A stretch of DNA of 33,847 nucleotides from Rhizophagus sp. LPA8_4_AMF (taxonomy: Eukaryota > Glomeromycota > Glomeromycetes > Glomerales > Glomeraceae). Both the position numbers and the translations under genes were made by a program. The stretch covers positions 1 through 33,847 of the forward strand of contig JADRCO010000436.1 in the NCBI GenBank assembly GCA_021464525.1, given 5' to 3'. Shown here one piece after another: positions 23,501 through 32,520 of the stretch. The notes beneath the pieces were generated by a model that was not told the origin of the DNA, made no database searches, and worked only from the letters and a program-made list of their open reading frames with translations. Each line of letters begins with the position of its first letter. Position 1 is the stretch's first letter.

Positions 23501-24974
23501 TATTCGACAAGGAATAAAGTAAAATTTTTTAATAATGTGCACGTGAATTTCACGTGAAAAACATAAAACACGTGATATTCGAAAACCTTTCTAGTTGCTG
23601 AAGCTTCAGGGGGACAATCTTGCAGAAGCCGAATAACGAAATCTGGTATCCTATTTTGATATTCAGACAGCGATTCCGGATAAGCTCGTAAAAAATATGC
23701 TAGGAACGACATTGTCTATTCAAGACAAGTAATATATACGTTAGTTATTCTCAATAAGACATCGTCTCGCATATTACATATAAAACTTTACTTTGACTTG
23801 AGCAACTATGAATTCTGTATATTTTACACGGTCCCTGATTCCTGGAGCAACTCCAACAAAAATTTCGCCTCTGGAATTAGCTGCTTCGTGAGCTTCTGCT
23901 TGTGGACGAGCTTGAAGTCCTAACGTCTGATATATTTATAATATCCAATATTTTTTTTCAATAACGGTTAATCGCTTGGTAATGACTTGTTAACATTCAA
24001 ATTACCTTTATGATAAGCGGAACAAAATTTTTTATACTATCATTTACGAATTCCCGGCGTGATTGGAAAAGTAAAACTACAATAATGGGACATTCTGTCA
24101 AAACTTTAAAACTGTGTAAACTCTTCGCTAAGACTTTGTTTGGTGTTGCTTCATTAGTTGTTACGTCGGATACAGGTGATGTAGGTCTCGGAGACGGTGG
24201 TACTATTTGTTGAATTGGCTGATTGACGCGTAAAGAAGAGTCTTAATAATCCAAAACATTATGCTTGAAGAAAATTCGGTACCATATTAAATACTCACAG
24301 TGCTAGCACCAGGCGTTGCAGAAGATCCAGATGAATCAAAAGCATCCTTTACCGTCTGTTCCATATTCAAATACATTTCTCGAACTATGTCTAAAAAAGG
24401 TTGAACTTGATCCTCTAAAAGTAGTTTATAACTTTTATACAATTCAATAATAATTTTTAAACATATAACAGCGTTATCTTCATTTTCTACTTTTAACAAG
24501 CCCATTAAGAGTTGTAATAGTTCAGTTGCGTATGGCTTAAGCGCTTCATTCTGCGGCAATCGATAAAGCACTTCCAAGAGAAGATTTCTTAGCTTCTGCA
24601 AAAAGCAAAATAAATGTTTTGGTTAAAACACAATACACTAATATCCGTAAAAAAAAAACTTACTTGCTCTTCGGAATTGCTGTGAAAGACTGGCTGTTCA
24701 TTTTCAAGAATTTTTTTCAAAACTGGTATTAAAACTTCTAGGAAATGGTTATAGTCGGCATTTTGATATGCTTCAATAGAATCTCGCAAATTAATTGAAA
24801 TTGTCAATTTTGTTCTAGTTGCTTCAATAAAGCGAAAAAAAAATAAAAAGTATTATTAATAACGTTGAAATCATGTAAATTAGAAAGTAGGTGAAAAAGA
24901 ATACACGTACAAATGTTAGGATCGGCTAACCTAGTAGCAAATATTTCAGGAGAAGAGTACTCAGAACCCGCCAT
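11587..24974 (-). CDS. TRA1: TRA1/TRRAP, pseudokinase scaffold of SAGA and NuA4
   Basis: Nuclear PIKK-family scaffold that binds activators and recruits histone acetyltransferases. Exons: 24974-24911, 24821-24664, 24595-24295, 24241-24006, 23926-23792, 23715-23587, 23499-23372, 23295-22805, 22739-14725, 14648-13827, 13750-13643, 13558-13358, 13287-13085, 13018-12796, 12716-12636, 12581-12404, 12325-12212, 12137-12100, 12027-11842, 11771-11682, 11610-11587. Sum 11925 nt, 3974 residues (yeast about 3744, human about 3860); every phase closes. N-terminal and central helical repeats resemble Tra1 throughout ([12 protein letters not shown], then [13 protein letters not shown]). The FAT domain ends near 3235. 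A Q/P/S/T-rich linker covers about 3239-3439. The kinase-like domain covers about 3590-3880 and FATC the last 35, ending W-M-Q-W-L. The catalytic loop reads [12 protein letters not shown] (no GDRHxxN) and the DFG position reads WTSEL, so it is a pseudokinase, as in all Tra1. Intron 7 is GC-AG. The start exon encodes [15 protein letters not shown]. Confidence 0.96.
13987..14590 (-). other. Low-complexity Q/P/S/T/N linker of TRA1
   Basis: This part of exon 10 encodes about 200 residues dominated by Q, P, S, T, N and M (for example [25 protein letters not shown] and [13 protein letters not shown]) between the end of the FAT domain and the region leading into the pseudokinase. Structured sequence resumes at [11 protein letters not shown]. 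It is expected to be disordered and to account for much of the extra length over yeast Tra1. Confidence 0.8.
23296..23371 (-). other. GC-AG intron (intron 7 of TRA1)
   Basis: Exon 7 ends ...CTTA-AG with donor GCACGT, and the acceptor is TTTAATGTAG before GCCAATGG. Only this junction keeps the conserved [15 protein letters not shown] frame. The nearby GT donor (3 nt further in) would shift the frame into a stop within a few codons. All other introns in the two genes are GT-AG. Confidence 0.85.
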
Positions 24975-25417
24975 TTTGACGGAAATTTTTTATAAATTAA
25001 AAAGTAGAAAAAATGACAAGGAAATAAGACTGCAGTAAAATAGCGTTCTTTATTTAGAGGGAAGAAATCGTATCTGAATCGGCGTAAAAATTTCAAGAAT
25101 ATATCGTTCCTATTAGTATAATGGAACAGCGAAGCTGTTCAGCAGAAAATTTAAAAAATTCTCGATGAAAAGTTTTACAGCTTCCATTGTTAAAAGTGGT
25201 GTCTTTATATACCTGTGAACGGAGTTGAATTCAAAGTGGGGGATAAGGTCAGAAATTCACGGAAACGTCATCATTTTGTATTTCCAAAAAAAGTAAGATT
25301 ATTAAAATGCGTCACCTAATCGGCCAATAATATTCGATCCTCCGTAATGACGTAGTTAGTTATCAGCCAATAATATTTCTCACAGATCTTATTTTTTGAT
25401 CGACTCGTGTTGCACAA
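24975..25417. promoter_or_regulatory. TRA1 upstream region
   Basis: About 440 bp between the TRA1 start and the first MITE. It should hold the 5' UTR and promoter. A perfect 7-bp stem with a 3-nt loop (GAACAGC-GAA-GCTGTTC, 25123-25139) lies inside it. No TATA box or known fungal factor site can be assigned with confidence. Confidence 0.4.
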
Positions 25418-25419
25418 TA

Positions 25420-26133
25420 GCCCTGTTCATTTCCGGTCGGTCGCATTTTTCGGTCGGATTTAAGATTGGGCCTGATCAGTTTGTACAATGCCCAATTTTT
25501 TGGGGTCGACCGCCAAAAAATAACCAACCAAAATTAGATAATTTCCCATCACGCGTTAAACCTTTTTACGCATTTTTTTCAATTGTCTCAACAAATTCAA
25601 AAGTCCGAAGCTCTAAAGTAAAAATTTCAGACATATCTTCCTGTTTCATCGTTTGAATATGTATTATCTTCGTCTAGCTCTAATAATATGGTTTTAATAA
25701 GTTTTTCTTTTATTACTTGCTGTAATTCTTTGCGGTTTAAGAAAAAAATATATATCAATATAAGAAATTTCAATCGCGAAAATAAAAAAATTTTATTGGA
25801 TAATTTTTGTACAACAAAATCCGACCGAAAAATACGACCGACCGGAAATGAACAGGGCCAGGGACGATGATTTTTTGTGATCACAGAATTTCACAGAAAA
25901 TCACAAAATTGGGCTAAAAAATGTTGATAATTTTCAAGTTTTTGACCTGATTTAGGATTTGCAATCATCATAATGCCGGCTGACACTAAATTTGGCCAGA
26001 ATTTACAAATCGTAATGTTGGCTAACCTTGCATAATTCTGGTCAAATCACAGAATTTCACATAATTTACTTTTATCACACACAAAATTTACTTTATATCA
26101 CCACAAAAAAAAATCATCATCCCTGAATAGGGC
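25420..26133. mobile_element. MITE with 42-bp inverted repeats, interrupted by a second MITE
   Basis: The left terminal repeat 25420-25461 starts GCCCTGTTCATTTCCGGTCG. Its inverted partner is 25817-25858, nearly identical over 42 bp (GGTCGGTCG(C/T)ATTTTTCGGTCGGATTT core). TA flanks both ends (25418-25419, and 26134-26135 beyond the nested insertion), suggesting a TA duplication and Tc1/mariner-type mobility. TWA-type Harbinger insertion is not excluded. Open frames of 60-86 codons inside are products of the inverted repeats and are not genes. Confidence 0.75.
25859..26125. mobile_element. hAT-like MITE nested in the MITE at 25420
   Basis: The ends CAGGGACGATGATTTTTTGT (left) and CAGGGATGATGATTTTTTTT (right, read inward) form the terminal repeats. 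The flanking 8 bp are AACAGGGC (25851-25858) and AATAGGGC (26126-26133), one transition apart. An 8-bp duplication and CAGGG ends are diagnostic of hAT. The interior is AT-rich with TCACAGAATTTCACA motifs and no gene. Confidence 0.82.
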
Positions 26134-26135
26134 TA

Positions 26136-26600
26136 ATAAGTCATGTATTAACAGTATTGTAGCACATAAAATTTCTTTCAATATTCATCATATAGTAATA
26201 AATAATTATTAAAAAAATATTTTATTAGTGTTTTAAGTAAAAAACTTTAAAATTTAATATATAAATCAATGTATTTTATATTAAAGTTATATAATTAAGA
26301 AAAATTATCCAATAAATAAAATAATAATTGCAATATTGCTGTTTTCAAATTAGTGTGACCCTCTGCAGGTTATCACCTGATTGGCTTCTATTATTTAGCT
26401 TTAAATTTACCAATTGATTTTTATTGTTTCAATTAGACTATCGATAAACTATTTTTCTTTAACTAAAATTAAACTATTTTATACTATTGAAATCTACACT
26501 AACATTTTTTTTTGAACATTTACTTTTGAAACTTAAAAAAAAGTTTAATTAAACTATTTCATACTATCTTTAACATTTTTTTTTTCAAATATTTATTTTG
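26136..26600. other. AT-rich spacer
   Basis: No gene recognised. There is no convincing first exon with a signal peptide or other start upstream of the micro-exon-like array in this stretch. Towards 26500-26600 the sequence grades into diverged units of the array (TTTGAAACTT-poly-A segments). Confidence 0.4.
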
Positions 26601-27317
26601 AAACTTTTAAAAAAAATTTTTTTTTATATACCAGAATCCCACAAAAGTTTCAAACATTTTACTTTTGAAACTTTATTAAAAAAATCATTTATTTGAAACT
26701 ATTAAAAAAATGATTTTTAACATCTTTTTTTAACATTTTATTGTAGGAAATCAGTTCTAAAGTTGGATACTTGATCCCATAGGTTAGTTTCAAAGAAATT
26801 TTTTCAAAACTATTAAAAAAAATGATTGAATACTTTTTTTAGTATTTTATTATAGGGATTCAGTTCCAAAGTTGGATACTAAATCCCATAGGTAAGTTTT
26901 AAAAAAAAATTTTTAAAACTATTAAAAAAACGTTTTTAACGTTTTTTTTTATCATTCTATTATAGGAATCAGTTCTAAAGTTAGATACCGAATCTCATAG
27001 GTAAGTTTTGATAAAATTTTTTAAAACTATTAAAAAAAATGTTTTTTAACGCTTTTTATTATTATTCTATTAAAGGGAATCGACTCCAAGTTGGATACCA
27101 AATCCCATAGGTCAGTTTCAAAAATTTTTTCGAAATTATTAAAAAAATGTTAATAAAAAATGCTTTTTTATTTTATTATAGGAAATCGGCTCCAAGTTGA
27201 ATACTAAATCCCATAGGTTAGTTTCAAAAAAAAATTTTTTGAAACTATTAAAAAAATGGTTTCAACATTTTTTTCTATTATTCTATTATAGGGAATTAGT
27301 TCTAACGAATCCCATAG
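26600..27317 (+). repeat. Micro-exon-like tandem array, left part (about 110-bp unit)
   Basis: Six clear units plus diverged ones at the left edge. Each has TTTTTAAC (branch-site-like), a T-rich tract ending TATAG/TGTAG, a 35-36 nt block, then GTAAGTTT or GTTAGTTT. Blocks: 26747-26782, 26856-26891, 26966-27000, 27076-27110, 27182-27216 and 27292-27317 (the last is cut by the transposon). Spacing is 106-110 bp. Translations of the blocks share a core: D-S-V-P-K-L-D-T-K-S-H, E-S-V-L-K-L-D-T-E-S-H, G-I-D-S-K-L-D-T-K-S-H, E-I-G-S-K-L-N-T-K-S-H. The first block has a TGA in that frame. The intron-like parts contain a GTTTCAAAA...TTTTGAAAC palindrome. Confidence 0.8.
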
Positions 27318-27599
27318 CAATCACCGGACAAATCCCAGATATGATGATCAAAATTTTTAATTAGTAATGATCGACATACTACATCATCAATTTCATATAA
27401 AAATCGTCAAATAGCTGAAGTTTCATACACAATAAAAAATTATTGGCTGGCTTATTAGAAATGTGACCTGGTTACAGATCAAAAAAAATCTTTTTTGAAA
27501 GTAGGTATGTTGCCAGAACGCGTTTTTCGTGTTTAGTTTAAGAGGATCTTGGCTGTAAGGTTATTCATAAAACTTACTTATAAAGTTTTAAATTCTGTA

Positions 27600-30500
27600 A
27601 TGTCTTTAAACGAAACACACAAAAATGTTCCAAAAGCTTCACTTTTAGGAATATCAAGCATTTTACCAAAAGGAAGCGAAGAATATTGCCTTATTGATAA
27701 TGAAAACACAGTTGCTGAAATCACATATGATAACTTTGATATTGAAATTGAACAACTTACTTTTTCTTTAGATGAAGAATATTTAAAAACAGTCATCGAT
27801 ATAGAGAATACAAGTGAAACAAGTGAGACAGATAGTAGTATATTTGATGATGATGATTCAATTTCAGAAATAGGATCAGAAGACAATGATATAATTATTG
27901 AACAAAAAGCGTCTAAAAACTTAACGCGGTGTGTTATTGTTGACAAGATCAATGGGTATATTAAAAGATGTGAAAATTCAAAAAGTTTTCGATTATGGCA
28001 ACTTTGTGGTGTATATCAAATAGATGGGGAAAGCATTATTGAAGCAGATGGTGTATTAGAACAGCTAGGCGTCTGTAGTTATCATTTTAATAGTGATCAA
28101 AAAAATCTTCATGAGGCGGGCTTTAAACAATTAAAGGACACGAGTCAAAGTGTACTTCATCGAAAAAGGTGTTTATTTTGTGGAAAACTTTATTATTTTT
28201 TTACACGAGGCACAGGATGTGAAAAACATTCATGGGAGATAATTGAAAGGAATGTTCAAGTGGTCTGTAACGGCCAATTTAATTGTAGTGCGTTAGAATC
28301 ATACAATTCTTTATGTGAACGTGCTTTTGATAAAATTAAAAATCCTCGATATGTATGTTGTAATTGTTATGAATATGAGGGAGGACATTTTCACATTAGA
28401 CCAGGAAGAGGTCGAGAAATATTATCATGTAAAAAAAGGGGAGATCATGAGGAGGATATAAAAAAAAACTTGAAAATATTAGCCAATTGGCTTTTACATG
28501 TCGCAAATAATGAAAATTTTGAATATCAAAAAAATATTCTTACGGCAATTTTGCCACAAATTAGTCCATTTTTTAATTCAAAAAATAAATCTACAATGGT
28601 ATCAGAATCAGACATTTCTAATACACCCGATAAACCTCTCTATTCTAATCAAAGTGCTCCAAGTTATTTTATATTAAGAACAGTAATGAAATTAAACCAA
28701 ATTCCTATCGAATTTCAAGAGGAGGAGTTGAATGAGCAAAAATATAAAGAAATCGGCCGGGAAATAGGACAAAAACTATGGCAATCATATAAATATCTTA
28801 AAAAAAATATAAACAACTTACAAACTCCGGAAAGTCTTAATAATTATATCAGTGCATTTCCTAGGTCTTTAATGAATTTTTTTGAGTCCATGCTTACAGC
28901 AATATTGGAAAAAAAGACTGCAGAATCTAATCGAAAACGACTCCTAAAAGATAAATCATTAAAGGAACTAGATTCGCAAAAAATCAACCATCTTCTTTCT
29001 TTATTAATTTCAGCTCTAATCAATTTTACATTTCCATACTTAAATTTGTGGCTACCAAATGTATTAGCTTCGTTATGCCGACGACCAAAATTATTATCTT
29101 CATTACATGATCTTTTGACTAAATGTACTATTATTGGACATACAAATAGGCATGAACGAAGATTGGAAAAAACACGGATGAAAAGTGCAGACCCTTCTAA
29201 ACGCCTATTGACTGAAAAAAATGTCTTTAATTTAGCCGTGATTGATAATATTGATTTCAAAGAAAGAAGCTTTCAATTTGGAAACATTTATGATGTAACA
29301 CGATGTACATCCCACGCTACACTAAGAATGGTATTTCAGTTTTTGTTACCGGAAGTTATTAGTGAAAAACCAGAACCAACACGTGAGCTAAATATTGATA
29401 CACAAATCTTTGGAACATCAAAAGAAGTGCGTGATATTATTTTCAAAATAAATGAAATTTTTATAAGTTTACTGGAATTTCGGTACAATGAAAGACAAGA
29501 ACTAGAATATAATAAAATTGATCTTACAGTAATAAATTCAGAAATATTAAGGCAAACAGAATTCGGTTGTAATCTTCCACCTCCAAACGTAGTCATACTA
29601 GAACCAAGCGGATCCCCAAATGATGATAATGAAATCTTACGTGCTACAGAAATGTATAGAAAGGATTTTTCTTTGGATGAGAGTGATTTTCTAGATATTT
29701 GTGCAGATGAGGCGATATTCAGACGATTAATTAAATGCCGCAACAAATCAGAAAATATACGGCCTATCCTTGATCAGTGGCATACCTCGAAGGACATGAT
29801 GAGCGCCTTGATTACATTATTTTCAAGTTATGGAATATATGATTTGGCTACGGCTTTGGGTGTGAAATTTTTGGATAAATTCGCAGCTGTTATTGACTAC
29901 CGATCTACGAGAAGAGTTTTAGAACTAATATGGGTTGCGGTTGGGGTAGCCATTAACATATACTTACAAAAAAGTAATATTAAAATTGAAGAAATATTAT
30001 CTTGTCCTGCAAATGAGAGAATATGCTTAAAAATATGGTACTTATACTATGAATGGTTTACAATATGGAAAACTCATCTTACCGGAATACGCTGTGGAAA
30101 TTACGAATTACAAAAATTCAGATTAGCAGCTTTTGCACCACTTTTTCCTGCCGTGGAAAAAAGTAATTACGCTACTTCTGTTACACACTTTCTTGCGAAT
30201 TTAGAAAAATATCCACTGTTAGAAAAAAAACTTCATCTTTGTGCTTCTATAAATTTAGCAAAAGAAGGACATTATCCTGCTTTTGATGAGGCATTGGAGA
30301 CTCATGGCGTTGCTTATATTAAGCAGAATATTACTGGAAATTCGTGTGATCAAAAAAACTTAGAGTTACAAATTAAAGCAACTCAAGAGGAAAGAAATCG
30401 TTTGGATACGTTATTAAATGAATTTCTAGGTACTTACACGTATCAACGAAAGGATCGCAATACGAATAATCGTATTGAACCATTATGGAAATTAGTGCAT

Positions 30501-30941
30501 GATTTATTAGAAGCATTCGAAATGGATAGTCCTATTAATCATGACCTTTTCAAGAAAAACTCTCCACCCCAATTGAACCAAGAAGGACTAATAAGAATAA
30601 ACCAAGCATATATGGATGGATTGAAAAGAATCAAGGAAATTTATCGGCAAGAAGTAATAAAAACTGAAGCAATTAATACTAAAGGGAGGAGGATGTTGTC
30701 AGTAATGAAAACTAAAATTACTGATTTGTCAAAGAACAAAAAACCAAAAAAGAGTACTGTACCAAAAAATAATGGGAATCAATCATCTGATATGTTGCCC
30801 ATTCAATCTAACGAACAAAATCTTCAGTCAGTTAAAGGTAATTTAAAAAGAGCAAGTATTGAATTAGACAATCAAGAAAATGTTGAAACCGAGCCTCAAT
30901 CAAAACGCCGAAGAATTATAACAACTGAAGAAGAAAAATAA
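27600..30941 (+). CDS. Putative transposase, 1113 residues, probably truncated
   Basis: Single long frame inside the TIR element. The first ATG is at 27600. The frame is open upstream to a TTG at 27549, but no earlier ATG exists. Visible features: an acidic N-terminal stretch (about 90-120, ending DDDDSISEIGSEDND); a Cys/His zinc-binding region at about 185-300 (CLFCGK, GCEKH, then CCNCYEYEGGHFH); a central part with NLAVIDNIDFKER and, later, ILDQWHTSKDMM followed by SSYGIYDLATALGVKFLDK, where Asp residues could be metal ligands of an RNase H-like core; and a Lys/Arg-rich C-terminus (QSKRRRI). Position inside matched TIRs is the main reason for the call. It is broadly reminiscent of long fungal DUF6589-type proteins, but this is not established. 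The TAA at 30939-30941 appears premature (see the next feature). Confidence 0.75.
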   Translation: MSLNETHKNVPKASLLGISSILPKGSEEYCLIDNENTVAEITYDNFDIEIEQLTFSLDEEYLKTVIDIENTSETSETDSSIFDDDDSISEIGSEDNDIIIEQKASKNLTRCVIVDKINGYIKRCENSKSFRLWQLCGVYQIDGESIIEADGVLEQLGVCSYHFNSDQKNLHEAGFKQLKDTSQSVLHRKRCLFCGKLYYFFTRGTGCEKHSWEIIERNVQVVCNGQFNCSALESYNSLCERAFDKIKNPRYVCCNCYEYEGGHFHIRPGRGREILSCKKRGDHEEDIKKNLKILANWLLHVANNENFEYQKNILTAILPQISPFFNSKNKSTMVSESDISNTPDKPLYSNQSAPSYFILRTVMKLNQIPIEFQEEELNEQKYKEIGREIGQKLWQSYKYLKKNINNLQTPESLNNYISAFPRSLMNFFESMLTAILEKKTAESNRKRLLKDKSLKELDSQKINHLLSLLISALINFTFPYLNLWLPNVLASLCRRPKLLSSLHDLLTKCTIIGHTNRHERRLEKTRMKSADPSKRLLTEKNVFNLAVIDNIDFKERSFQFGNIYDVTRCTSHATLRMVFQFLLPEVISEKPEPTRELNIDTQIFGTSKEVRDIIFKINEIFISLLEFRYNERQELEYNKIDLTVINSEILRQTEFGCNLPPPNVVILEPSGSPNDDNEILRATEMYRKDFSLDESDFLDICADEAIFRRLIKCRNKSENIRPILDQWHTSKDMMSALITLFSSYGIYDLATALGVKFLDKFAAVIDYRSTRRVLELIWVAVGVAINIYLQKSNIKIEEILSCPANERICLKIWYLYYEWFTIWKTHLTGIRCGNYELQKFRLAAFAPLFPAVEKSNYATSVTHFLANLEKYPLLEKKLHLCASINLAKEGHYPAFDEALETHGVAYIKQNITGNSCDQKNLELQIKATQEERNRLDTLLNEFLGTYTYQRKDRNTNNRIEPLWKLVHDLLEAFEMDSPINHDLFKKNSPPQLNQEGLIRINQAYMDGLKRIKEIYRQEVIKTEAINTKGRRMLSVMKTKITDLSKNKKPKKSTVPKNNGNQSSDMLPIQSNEQNLQSVKGNLKRASIELDNQENVETEPQSKRRRIITTEEEK

Positions 30942-31079
30942 ATCTTAAGTTGCTTGTTACAAAAGGAAACAATACCTACAGATACTGACATTAATGAAGT
31001 TTTAAGTAAACTGTTGCAAGAATGGAATATCCAACGTATTAAAAGGTATTGTAATAATAATAGAAAGAAAAGTAAATAG
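30942..31079 (+). pseudogene. Homeodomain-like C-terminal extension beyond the in-frame TAA
   Basis: The frame of the transposase continues for 45 codons after its stop and ends at TAG (31077-31079). The read-through segment includes LSCLLQKETIPTDTDINEVL and then EWNIQRIKRYCNNNRKKSK. Together with the preceding RRRIITTEEEK it follows a homeodomain-like pattern: basic arm, helix 1 with I-L, P-T/S before helix 2, then W-x-(I/V)-x-x-(I/V)-K-x-(Y/W)-x-x-N-x-R in helix 3. This suggests the original protein ended in a helix-turn-helix DNA-binding domain now cut by a nonsense change. Confidence 0.6.
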
Positions 31080-31542
31080 GCAATATCTTATTTTTCGAAC
31101 AATTTAAAGGAAATAAAATCGTTTTGTAATATTGAAAAAGTGCATTTCTATTACGAAAAAATGTTTTTACTTGGTTAAAAAAAAATTTAGTGTGTAAACT
31201 AACTTTATAAGATAAGGTAAACGTAATTAGAACATCTTTTTACATATATTTTGGCTATTTTTAATGTTTAACAACTTGAAATTGAAAAGGATCTTGAGAA
31301 AAAAGAACAAAATAATGAAAAAAAGTTCGAATATTTAGAATTTCTATTTTAATTAATCAATGTTCAAAAAAAAATGAATTTAATCCTAAAATGGAAGTTA
31401 GGAATTGATTTTCTGTGATAAATTTATGACGTTACATCATGTTTAAATAAGGTATAATTGAATGAAGTTTTAAAGATTAATATTACACAAAATTATAACA
31501 ATTAGTAAATTAGTGTAACTGGATTTGTCCGGTGATTGATAG

Positions 31543-32520
31543 GTCAGTTTTGAAAAATTTTTTGAAACTATTAAAAAAACATTTTTTAACATTTTTTATT
31601 ATTTTGTAGAGAAATCAGCTCCTACTTGGATACTGAATCCCAAAGGTAAAGTTTTGAAAATTTTTAAAACTAAAAAAAACATTTTTAACATTTTTTTATT
31701 CATTTTGTAGGGAAAATGATTCCAATGTGAATGCTGAATTTCAAGGTAAAGTTTCATTTCGTAGGAAAAACAGCTCTAACATGGATACCGTAATCCTAAA
31801 TATAAGTTTTAAAATTTTTTTTCAAAACTATTATCATGAGAAAAAAACGTTTTTTAACGTTTTTTTATTTTTTTTGTTGGAAATGGCTCTGAAGTTAGAT
31901 ATTAGGTCCCATTATGTAAGTTTCAAAAATACGAAACTTTATATTAAAAAATATTTTAACATTTTTTTTATTTTTTTATTGTAGGGAAACGGTTCTGAAA
32001 TTGGATACCGTAATCCCAATAGTAAGTTTTGAAAAATGGGATTCAAAACTTTAAAAAAAATGGTTTAATGGCATTTTTTTATGTTTTTGTAGGAAATTGG
32101 TATTAATGTGGATACCGGCTTCCAAAGGTAAGTTTCAAAATTTTTTCAAAACTATCAATAAAAAATATTTTTAACGTAAAAATATTTTTTTTATATTTTT
32201 GTAGGAAATCAGTTCTGACATGAACACTGATATCCCAGATAAGTTTCAAAAAGAAATTTGAAACTTAATGAAAAAAGTTAAAAATGGATTGGTTTTTTAT
32301 TATTTTGTACTGAAATCAGCTCCTACTTAGATACTGAATTCCCAAAGGTTAGTTTTTTTTTTGAAACTATTAAAAAATGTTTTTTTAACATTTTTTTATT
32401 GTTTTGTAGGGAAATCAGCTCCTATTTGGATACTGGTTAGTTTCAAGATTTTTTTTCAAAACTATTTAAAAAAAAAATGATTTTTAATGGGTTTTTTATT
32501 TGTCTATTTTGTAAGAATCA
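31543..32520 (+). repeat. Micro-exon-like tandem array, right part (about 108-bp unit)
   Basis: Continues the array at 26600-27317 in the same orientation. Exon-like blocks start at about 31610, 31711, 31765, 31880, 31985, 32093, 32205, 32312 and 32410. Most follow a T-rich tract and TTGTAG and end at GTAAGT/GTTAG/GTAAAG. Readings include E-I-S-S-Y-L-D-T-E-S-Q, E-N-D-S-N-V-N-A-E-F-Q, E-T-V-L-K-L-D-T-V-I-P, E-I-G-I-N-V-D-T-G-F-Q and E-I-S-S-D-M-N-T-D-I-P. Units here are more diverged than on the left. One pair (31746-31764) is separated by only 19 bp, too short for an intron, so not every unit can be spliced. Confidence 0.75.

Larger units (their letters stand above)
27318..31538 (+). mobile_element. 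Complete DNA transposon with 18-bp TIRs and ATAG duplication
   Basis: CAATCACCGGACAAATCC at 27318-27335 is repeated exactly, inverted, at 31521-31538. ATAG lies immediately outside both ends (27314-27317 and 31539-31542). Excising the element with one ATAG rejoins 'AATCCCATAG' to 'GTCAGTTTTG', the normal junction of the surrounding tandem unit (compare 27102-27120), so the insertion point is exact. The 4221-bp element carries one long intronless gene (27600-30941) on the plus strand. The remaining ends (27336-27599 and 31080-31520) are AT-rich and non-coding. A 4-bp duplication does not point to hAT (8), Tc1 (TA) or Harbinger (TWA). The superfamily is not assigned. Confidence 0.9.

Noticed and set aside
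25109-25150. Possible tRNA: TCCTATTAGTATAATGG followed by a stem-loop
   Set aside because: The start resembles a tRNA D-arm and the stem resembles an anticodon arm, but the loop is 3 nt and no T-arm (GGTTCGAATCC-like) or acceptor pairing follows.
25396-25884. Open frames of 86 and 85 codons on opposite strands
   Set aside because: Both lie across the inverted ends of the MITE at 25420, and the similar peptides come from the same terminal repeat read from each side.
29336-29746. Minus-strand open frame of 136 codons (and another at 28844-29260) inside the transposase gene
   Set aside because: Shadows of the long plus-strand frame. They are serine/leucine-rich as expected for antisense, with no motif.
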